From Chromatiales bacterium (GTDB lineage Bacteria > Pseudomonadota > Gammaproteobacteria > Steroidobacterales > Woeseiaceae): a stretch of 42,230 bases of DNA. The translations under genes were made by a program, and so were the position numbers. Each line of letters begins with the position of its first letter. The first letter of the stretch is position 1. Shown here piece by piece: positions 36,812 to 42,230 of this stretch. A model generated the notes under the pieces. The model saw only the letters and a program-made list of their open reading frames with translations, made no database searches and was not told where the DNA came from. The stretch covers positions 1 to 42,230 of the forward strand of contig JAIBDF010000007.1 of the NCBI GenBank assembly GCA_024679535.1, in the 5' to 3' direction.

Positions 36812-38494
36812 ATGCATGAAATCCGACGGTGGCTGGCAGCGGCCGCGCTGTTTACGCTAATCGCACCCGGTAGCAGTCCAGCCGTGGCGCAGGACGAAGA
36901 CACCTCAGATGTCGGTGCCTACATGTTGCAGGCCGAGATGGCGTTGCAGCGTGAGGACTATCGAAAAGCGGCCGAGGAGTACCGCAAGGCGGCAGAACTG
37001 ACCGAAAGTGCCGATGTTGCGCGCCAGGCTGCGATCATGAGTATGACCTACGGATTCGATCGTGAAGCGCTGGTCGCGGCCAAGCGCTGGCACAAACTGG
37101 ACCGCAAAAGCTTGGACGCGCGGGTCATTCTCGCCCAGCTGAGCTTTCGAACCGGGGATCTTAAATCGGCGCGCCATCACTTTACTTACCTGCTTGAGCA
37201 GGGCAAGAAGCCGCCAGGCGAGATGCTGCGCACGCTGACGAGTTACCTGTCTGACAAGGGCGACCCCGAGAAAGCCGCCAGCCTGATGCGGTCCCTGGCC
37301 CGGCCTTACCCGGATTCAGCGCTGGCACACTATGCCGTAGCGACAATGGCACTGCGTGCTGGCGATTATGAGTACGCGCTCAAGCGTGCCTCGGAGTCAA
37401 TTGAGCTCGACCCCGAAGGCCTGAAGCCAAAATTGCTGTACGCTCGCGCGCTTTTGGCAAGTGGCGAGACTGATAAAGCTATTGAATACATGGCCCGCAT
37501 CGTTGGCGACGACCCGGACCCGGATCCCGATGCGCGTATGGAGCTTGCGGTCCTGTATATCCTGGTCGAGCGCGAGGACGACGCCCTGAGCCAGATAAAC
37601 CAGGTGCAACTGGAGCAGTCCGGACGTCTGGATGCGCTGCGCCTCGGGGCCATCATTCATTTTCACCAGGGACACCTGGACGCAGCATGGGATGATTTTC
37701 AAGACCTGCTGGCCAGCGGCCAGTTCACCATGGATGCGTTCTACTACCTGGGCCGGATTTCGGACTATCGTGAGGAGACGGATCAGGCCATTCAGTTTTT
37801 CAGCGAAGTACGGCAGGGATCCAACGCGCTGGAGTCGCAGCGACGGGCCGCGGTCCTGCAGGTGCAACGTAACGACGACCTGAGCGGCGCACTGGCATCG
37901 CTCGACGAATTTGCGCAGGTATCGCCATCCCATGCCGTCGACGTGCTTGTTACCAAGGCCCAGCTACTGGCGTCGGTTGACGAAGATGAGGCTGCGCTGA
38001 AGCTGTTCGACAAGGCCAGGAATTTCCGTCCCGACGATGAAGGAGCTGCGTTGGGGCGCGCGGAGCTTCTCCTGAGCATGGGGCGGCTCGAAGAAGCACT
38101 TGAGGGATATGCTGACGCGGCGCGGCGCTGGCCGAAGAGCGCCCTCTCGCTGAATGCTTACGGCTACACATTGGCCGATCGCACGGACCGCTATCGCGAG
38201 GCCGAGAAACTGATCCGTAAGGCCTTGCGTTACTCACCCGACAATCCGGCAATTATCGATAGCCTGGGCTGGGTTCTGTTCAAGCTTGGGAAACACGACG
38301 AAGCGCTTGCCGAACTCGAACGTGCCTATGAGGGAATGCAGGATCCCGAAGTCGCCGCACATATTGTGGAGACGCTATTCGTCATGGGGCGCAAAGATGA
38401 AGCGCTGCAGCGGCTTGAAGAGGCTGAGGAAAAGACGCCGGAAAGCCCGTTGCTCAAAGCCGTTCGTTCCCGCCTGTTTACCGATGTTCCCTGA
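36812..38494 (+). CDS. Tetratricopeptide-repeat protein, probably periplasmic
   Basis: The 560-residue protein has a Sec signal peptide (MHEIRRWLAAAALFTLIAPGSSPAVAQ) and TPR repeats over nearly its whole length, for example MALQREDYRKAAEEYRKAAEL and YALKRASESIELDPEGLKPKLLYARALLASGETDKAIEYM broken by variable residues. C-terminal repeats such as DNPAIIDSLGWVLFKLGKHDEAL follow. The equivalent gene sits beside lolB in Pseudomonas. It is likely a scaffold for envelope proteins, but no partner is evident. ATG 36812 is chosen for the signal peptide; the frame is open further upstream to 36635. It overlaps lolB by 11 bases. Confidence 0.85.
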   Translation: MHEIRRWLAAAALFTLIAPGSSPAVAQDEDTSDVGAYMLQAEMALQREDYRKAAEEYRKAAELTESADVARQAAIMSMTYGFDREALVAAKRWHKLDRKSLDARVILAQLSFRTGDLKSARHHFTYLLEQGKKPPGEMLRTLTSYLSDKGDPEKAASLMRSLARPYPDSALAHYAVATMALRAGDYEYALKRASESIELDPEGLKPKLLYARALLASGETDKAIEYMARIVGDDPDPDPDARMELAVLYILVEREDDALSQINQVQLEQSGRLDALRLGAIIHFHQGHLDAAWDDFQDLLASGQFTMDAFYYLGRISDYREETDQAIQFFSEVRQGSNALESQRRAAVLQVQRNDDLSGALASLDEFAQVSPSHAVDVLVTKAQLLASVDEDEAALKLFDKARNFRPDDEGAALGRAELLLSMGRLEEALEGYADAARRWPKSALSLNAYGYTLADRTDRYREAEKLIRKALRYSPDNPAIIDSLGWVLFKLGKHDEALAELERAYEGMQDPEVAAHIVETLFVMGRKDEALQRLEEAEEKTPESPLLKAVRSRLFTDVP

Positions 38495-39092
38495 GATTCG
38501 TCGGGCCGGCTTGCCGCTGGTCCTGCTGGCTCTGGCAGGATGTGCGACAACCCCGCAGGGAGTTGATCTTCCCCCGATCGACAGCTGGGAAGAACGCAAC
38601 GAGGTCCTTGGTTCCGTTCAGAATTGGGCGTTCAAGGGCCGAATTGCGGTCAAAGCCGGCGATGACGGCTTCAACGGTAAATTCAACTGGACACAGGCAG
38701 GCGAAGCCTTCGATGCGACCGTAGGTGGGCCGCTCGGCATGGGCACAGTCCGAATCGAAGGCGATGGCGCAAGCGTGATCCTCACGGATAAAAACGGTGA
38801 GTCCACAGTGCTGGAACACGCGGAGCGTGAGCTGCGCTGGCGTTACGGCTGGACCATCCCTATTGCCAGCCTGCAGTACTGGGCCCTGGGCATTCCCGAT
38901 CCCGGGGAGCCTGCTGTTACCCGCCTTGACGATGATGGGCGCCTGGTCCGCCTTGAGCAAAGCGGCTGGATGGTCGAGATTTCACGCTATCAGGAAGGCG
39001 GAGGGCAACAAATGCCGCGCATCCTGTCGGCGACGAATCCGGATACCCGGGTGCGTATGGTTATTGACCGCTGGTTATTCTTCGATCGTTGA
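38484..39092 (+). CDS. lolB: Outer-membrane lipoprotein receptor LolB
   Basis: LolB accepts lipoproteins from periplasmic LolA and inserts them in the outer membrane; RlpA in this window is a probable client. The 202-residue protein has a lipoprotein signal with lipobox LAGC (Cys at about residue 20). It then shows LolB segments such as WAFKGRIAVKAGDDGFNGKFNW, LGMGTVRIEGDG and WRYGWTIPIASLQYWALGIPDPG split by variable residues. ATG 38484 gives the lipoprotein signal. In related bacteria ispE follows lolB, but here only 54 bases separate it from a tRNA gene. Confidence 0.93.
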   Translation: MFPEIRRAGLPLVLLALAGCATTPQGVDLPPIDSWEERNEVLGSVQNWAFKGRIAVKAGDDGFNGKFNWTQAGEAFDATVGGPLGMGTVRIEGDGASVILTDKNGESTVLEHAERELRWRYGWTIPIASLQYWALGIPDPGEPAVTRLDDDGRLVRLEQSGWMVEISRYQEGGGQQMPRILSATNPDTRVRMVIDRWLFFDR

Positions 39093-39146
39093 CACCTAAC
39101 GGGCCTCACCGCACAATTGCGCCCGCAACGTGGATTTCGGTTCAAT

Positions 39147-39221
39147 TGGGGCGTAGCCAAGTGGTAAGGCATCGGGTTTTGATCCCGTGTATCGCAGGTT
39201 CGAATCCTGCCGCCCCAGCCA
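39147..39221 (+). tRNA. tRNA-Gln (anticodon TTG)
   Basis: The 75-base gene includes an encoded CCA. The acceptor stem pairs TGGGGCG with CGCCCCA, the T arm is GCAGGTTCGAATCCTGC, and the anticodon loop is TTTTGAT with TTG at 39179-39181. It lies between lolB and prs, 22 bases before prs, the same location as in Pseudomonas, and is probably processed from a transcript continuing into prs. Confidence 0.96.
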
Positions 39222-39243
39222 TCCAACAACCAGGGAGTGACTA

Positions 39244-40197
39244 GTGGAACTGGGAACAATGGCGGTTTTCTCGGGCAACGCCCATCCGCAACTCGCACAG
39301 GCCATCGCTCGCTATCTCCGTATCCCGTTAGCCCGCGCCCATGTTGGGAACTTCTCTGATGGCGAACACCACGTCGAAATTCTTGAGAATATTCGCGGTC
39401 GCGAGACGTTTATCATCCAGCCGACATGCCCGCCAACCTCGGAAAACCTGATGGAGCTGCTGGTTATGGTCGATGCGGCCAGGCGCGCATCGGCAGCGCG
39501 CATTACGGCCGTCATCCCCTATTTCGGCTTTGCTCGCCAGGATCGTCGTCCGCGGGCCTCGCGCGTGCCGATTACGGCAAAACTTGTTGCCAAATTAATA
39601 GGCACGGCCGGCGTGGACCGGGTGCTGACCGTCGACCTGCATGCCGACCAGATTCAGGGATTCTTTGATATCGCCGTGGACAATGTCTATGCGTCACCGA
39701 TCCTGCTGGCGGACGTCTGGAAGCAGAAGTACGACGACATGGTCGTGGTTTCGCCGGACGTCGGCGGTGTGGTTCGTGCCCGTGCGCTCGCCAAACGTCT
39801 TGGCGATGCTGATCTCGCCATTATTGACAAACGTCGCGCCAGAGCTAACCAGTCCGAGGTGATGAACATCATTGGCGAGGTTGAGGGCAAGAATTGCGTA
39901 ATGATCGACGATATGGTCGATACGGCCGGTACGCTCTGCCACGCGGCCGGCGCTCTGAAAAACGAGGGTGCGGTCAGTGTGGCTGCTTACATTACCCACC
40001 CGGTCCTCTCAGGACCGGCTGTCTCGCGTATCTCGGAGTCCACTCTTGACGAGATGGTTGTCACCGACACGATTCCTCTCAATGAGGAAGCTCGCGCCTG
40101 TGACAGGATACGGCAGCTGTCGGTGGCTGAGATGCTGGCCGAAACCATGCGCCGCATCAGTTTCGAAGAGTCCGTTTCATCCCTGTACGTGGATTAG
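39244..40197 (+). CDS. prs: Ribose-phosphate pyrophosphokinase
   Basis: Prs makes PRPP from ribose 5-phosphate and ATP for nucleotide, histidine, tryptophan and NAD synthesis. The 317-residue protein has the FSDGE motif, the ATP-binding [26 protein letters not shown] and the PRPP-binding loop [16 protein letters not shown] 39244, with AGGGAG six bases upstream, gives an N-terminus of the usual length; ATG 39259 is an alternative. It follows tRNA-Gln closely. A long hairpin lies 23 bases after its stop. Confidence 0.96.
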   Translation: MELGTMAVFSGNAHPQLAQAIARYLRIPLARAHVGNFSDGEHHVEILENIRGRETFIIQPTCPPTSENLMELLVMVDAARRASAARITAVIPYFGFARQDRRPRASRVPITAKLVAKLIGTAGVDRVLTVDLHADQIQGFFDIAVDNVYASPILLADVWKQKYDDMVVVSPDVGGVVRARALAKRLGDADLAIIDKRRARANQSEVMNIIGEVEGKNCVMIDDMVDTAGTLCHAAGALKNEGAVSVAAYITHPVLSGPAVSRISESTLDEMVVTDTIPLNEEARACDRIRQLSVAEMLAETMRRISFEESVSSLYVD

Positions 40198-40220
40198 CTG
40201 ACCGAAGGCAACTTTCCGAA

Positions 40221-40253
40221 GAAGGGGGGACACCTGAAAGGTGTCCCCCCTTC
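40221..40253. repeat. 15-bp perfect inverted repeat with 3-base loop after prs
   Basis: GAAGGGGGGACACCT (40221-40235), loop GAA, and AGGTGTCCCCCCTTC (40239-40253) form an extremely stable hairpin that can extend one more A-T pair. No T-run follows on either strand (the plus side reads TATTGAGG). It may be a REP-like extragenic palindrome or a 3'-end stabiliser for prs mRNA rather than a standard terminator. Confidence 0.6.
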
Positions 40254-40367
40254 TATTGAGGGGGGCTATCGGTTAAGATGCGCGCCCTTGCGTGGGTTGG
40301 TCGCGACCTGCGTGTTATTTAACGCTGGATAAAATCTAGCAAAATCAATTGGATATGGAGAATAGTC

Positions 40368-41054
40368 ATGAATGACGATTTCGATCTGATTGCGGATATT
40401 CGTGAGGACCAGGGGAAAGGTGCGAGCCGCCGCCTGCGTCATCAGGGAAAAGTGCCCGCGATCATCTACGGTGCAGGGCGAGCGCCCCGCGCCCTGGTCT
40501 TTGACCACAACCGGGTCTTGCAGCAGCTCGAGAACGAATCGTTCTATTCGAGCGTACTGAACATCAAGGTTGGTGAAAACAGCCAGGCTGCCATTTTGAA
40601 AGATGTGCAGCGCCACCCGGCAAAGCCTCAGGTCATGCACATGGACTTCCAGCGCATTGTCGAGGACGAGGAAATCAAGATGCAGGTTCCGCTTCACTTC
40701 CTCGGCGAAGATGTAGCGCCTGGCGTGAAGGTCGGCGGCGGAAGTATTTCTCATATGATCACAGACGTTGAAGTGGTCTGTCTGCCGAGGCATCTGCCTG
40801 AGTATCTTGATATCGATGTCTCGGAGCTTGAGCTCGATGCGATGCTCAAGATGTCCGACATCCAGTTGCCGGAAGGCGTGACGATCCCTGCGTTGGCGCA
40901 GGGTGAGGATGCTGACCGCCCGGTCGTTTCCATCCACGTGATCAAGGAAATGGTCATCGAGGAAGAGGAAGAGATCGAAGCGGGTGCGGTGCCGGTCGAA
41001 GGCGAAGAGGTTCCTGCAGCCGACGACGCTGGCGAAGAAACCGACAGCGAGTAA
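40368..41054 (+). CDS. rplY: 50S ribosomal protein L25 (Ctc/TL5 form)
   Basis: L25 binds 5S rRNA in the large subunit. The 228-residue protein is the long Ctc/TL5 form. The N-terminal 5S-binding domain (about 1-95) has GKGASRRLRHQGKVPAIIYG. The C-terminal TL5 beta domain has VMHMDFQRIVEDEEIKMQVPL and LPEYLDIDVSELELDAML. An acidic tail (EEEEEIEAGAVPVEGEE) ends the protein. GGAG lies about 8 bases before the ATG. It is followed by a strong intrinsic terminator. Confidence 0.96.
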   Translation: MNDDFDLIADIREDQGKGASRRLRHQGKVPAIIYGAGRAPRALVFDHNRVLQQLENESFYSSVLNIKVGENSQAAILKDVQRHPAKPQVMHMDFQRIVEDEEIKMQVPLHFLGEDVAPGVKVGGGSISHMITDVEVVCLPRHLPEYLDIDVSELELDAMLKMSDIQLPEGVTIPALAQGEDADRPVVSIHVIKEMVIEEEEEIEAGAVPVEGEEVPAADDAGEETDSE

Positions 41055-41074
41055 GCGCTTCACAATGCATTGCG

Positions 41075-41105
41075 AAAAGACCGCCATCTGGCGGTCTTTT
41101 TGTTT
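41075..41105 (+). terminator. Rho-independent terminator after rplY
   Basis: AAAAGACCGCC (41075-41085), loop ATCT, and GGCGGTCTTTT (41090-41100), followed by TGTTT, make an 11-bp stem with a T-run. The A-run on the left also makes it plausible on the other strand, but no minus-strand gene uses it. Confidence 0.9.
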
Positions 41106-41131
41106 AACAATTCGTTTAACATTGCCTCGCC

Positions 41132-41710
41132 ATGTCGAAACCGATTCGCATCATCGCTGGCCTCGGTAATCCCGGGGAAAAATATGAGCGAACCCTGCAC
41201 AACGCCGGGTTCTGGTTCGTAGACGCGCTCGCGCGCAAGTACGGCGGCAGTTTTCGTTATGAGAAGAAGTTTGCTGCGGATTATTGCCGCATCAATCTGC
41301 ACGGGGAGGATGTCTGGCTGGTTAAGCCGCAGAGCTACATGAACCAGAGTGGTGGCCCGATTCGTGGCGTGCTGGACTACTATCGCCTGACGCTTGGCGA
41401 ATTGCTGGTGGCTCACGACGAGATTGACCTGCCGCCGGGTACCACGCGACTCAAACAGGGCGGCGGTCACGGTGGCCACAATGGGCTGCGGGATATCATT
41501 CGACATTGCGGCGCGGAATTTCTGCGTCTGCGTCTCGGCGTTGGACATCCCGGCGAGAAGGACATGGTTACGAACTACGTATTGAAGCGCGGCTCGGGCG
41601 AGACCGAGGACGCGATTGAACGCGATATTGACGATGCGATGGGCGTCATGCCCGAACTTGTCGACGGCGAAATAAACGCCGCGATGAAGAAACTACACAC
41701 CAAAGACTGA
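41132..41710 (+). CDS. pth: Peptidyl-tRNA hydrolase
   Basis: Pth cleaves peptidyl-tRNA that drops off ribosomes, recycling the tRNA. The 192-residue protein shows IAGLGNPGEKYERTLHNAGF with the catalytic His, KPQSYMNQSGGPI, VAHDEIDLPPGTTRLK with the catalytic Asp, and GGGHGGHNGLRDI. It begins 26 bases after the rplY terminator, and ychF starts 3 bases after its stop. These are the usual partners. Confidence 0.96.
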   Translation: MSKPIRIIAGLGNPGEKYERTLHNAGFWFVDALARKYGGSFRYEKKFAADYCRINLHGEDVWLVKPQSYMNQSGGPIRGVLDYYRLTLGELLVAHDEIDLPPGTTRLKQGGGHGGHNGLRDIIRHCGAEFLRLRLGVGHPGEKDMVTNYVLKRGSGETEDAIERDIDDAMGVMPELVDGEINAAMKKLHTKD

Positions 41711-41713
41711 ATC

Positions 41714-42230
41714 ATGGCTATTACCTGTGGAATCGTCGGCCTGCCCAACGTTGGCAAGTCGACACTGTTTAACGCCCTGACGGCAGCTGAGATTGCCGCC
41801 GAGAACTATCCGTTCTGCACCATCGAGCCGAATGTCGGTATCGTTCCCGTGCCGGATCTTCGTCTGCAGGCAATTGCGGACATCGTCAAGCCACAGAAGA
41901 TCCTGCCGACAACCATGGAATTCGTCGATATCGCCGGACTCGTGGCCGGTGCGTCGAAGGGCGAGGGGCTCGGTAACCAGTTCCTGGCGAACATTCGTGA
42001 GACCAACGCCATCGCACATGTTGTGCGTTGCTTCGAGAATGACGACGTCACACACGTGTCGGGCAAAATCGATCCGATCGATGACATCGAGACGATCAAT
42101 ACGGAACTTGCACTTGCCGATCTTGAGTCGGTTGAGAAGCAGCTCGACAAGGCGACTCGGACCGCAAAGACCGGACAGAAAGATGCCATCGCACATCGCG
42201 ATGCACTGGCCGGCATCAAGGCGCACCTCG
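41714..42230 (+). CDS. ychF: Redox-responsive ATPase YchF (5' part; gene runs off the window)
   Basis: YchF/Ola1 is an Obg-family P-loop protein that prefers ATP to GTP and associates with ribosomes. About 172 codons are present of an expected 363. Visible motifs are the P-loop [15 protein letters not shown], the switch segment [12 protein letters not shown] and [24 protein letters not shown] 41714 lies just after the pth stop, so pth and ychF are probably cotranscribed. Confidence 0.95.
   Translation, partial: MAITCGIVGLPNVGKSTLFNALTAAEIAAENYPFCTIEPNVGIVPVPDLRLQAIADIVKPQKILPTTMEFVDIAGLVAGASKGEGLGNQFLANIRETNAIAHVVRCFENDDVTHVSGKIDPIDDIETINTELALADLESVEKQLDKATRTAKTGQKDAIAHRDALAGIKAHL

Overview
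This window is a stretch of gammaproteobacterial chromosome, dense with housekeeping genes and moderately GC-rich. It carries outer-membrane biogenesis genes (lptD, lolB), the Pseudomonas-type amgK-murU cell-wall recycling pair, the dacA-ybeD-lipB order, and the block hemA-TPR-lolB-tRNA-Gln-prs-rplY-pth-ychF seen in many gammaproteobacteria. A free-living, respiring member of a Woeseia/Chromatiales-like group fits. That placement is inferred from gene content, not measured. There is no prophage, insertion sequence, CRISPR array or rRNA.

Layout. (1) 1-3547: the 5' part of lptD (minus strand) is divergent from amgK-murU (plus). (2) 3558-12927: a nearly unbroken minus-strand cell-shape and cell-wall series, mreB-mreC-mreD-mrdA-rodA-mltB-rlpA-dacA-ybeD-lipB, with many stop/start overlaps. 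(3) 13062-18473: a plus-strand run gatC-gatA-gatB-hslO and an FAD-linked 2-hydroxyacid dehydrogenase, driven from a promoter that overlaps the mreB promoter. (4) 18499-23998: a methionine-cycle operon with an ArsR-family regulator fused to a SAM-dependent methyltransferase, then metF and metH. (5) 24035-29109: an accessory region holding an eight-heme hydroxylamine-oxidoreductase-like cytochrome, a secreted beta-propeller protein preceded by a 20-codon upstream ORF, a TetR regulator with three matching operators, a small exported protein, a membrane-anchored EEP phosphatase/nuclease, and the decayed remains of moeB. (6) 29109-36694: ppiB-prmC and prfA-hemA, separated by a reverse-transsulfuration pair (cystathionine beta-synthase and gamma-lyase), a membrane protein/XRE regulator pair and two TM2 proteins. 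(7) 36812-42230: TPR protein, lolB, tRNA-Gln(TTG), prs, rplY, pth and the start of ychF.

How the genes work together. Blocks 1 and 2 cover lateral wall growth (MreBCD, PBP2, RodA), trimming (DacA, MltB, RlpA) and recycling of the released MurNAc (AmgK, MurU). Block 4 remethylates homocysteine. Block 6 drains homocysteine to cysteine, so both exits of the homocysteine branch point lie within about 14 kb.

The least ordinary signals are: an apparent AUC start codon for amgK behind a well-placed Shine-Dalgarno; the TetR/small-protein unit with three copies of CAGAA-N6-TTCTG; the ArsR-methyltransferase fusion heading metF-metH with a palindrome in its leader; a perfect 10-bp inverted repeat over the promoter of the membrane-protein/XRE pair; and a rearranged ancestral moeB-prmC-prfA-hemA-lolB-ispE-prs cluster in which moeB is a relic, ispE is absent and about 3.9 kb of sulfur and membrane genes sits between prmC and prfA. 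I did not find a clearly new large multi-gene defence or metabolic system; the TetR/small-protein unit is the best candidate for something undescribed.
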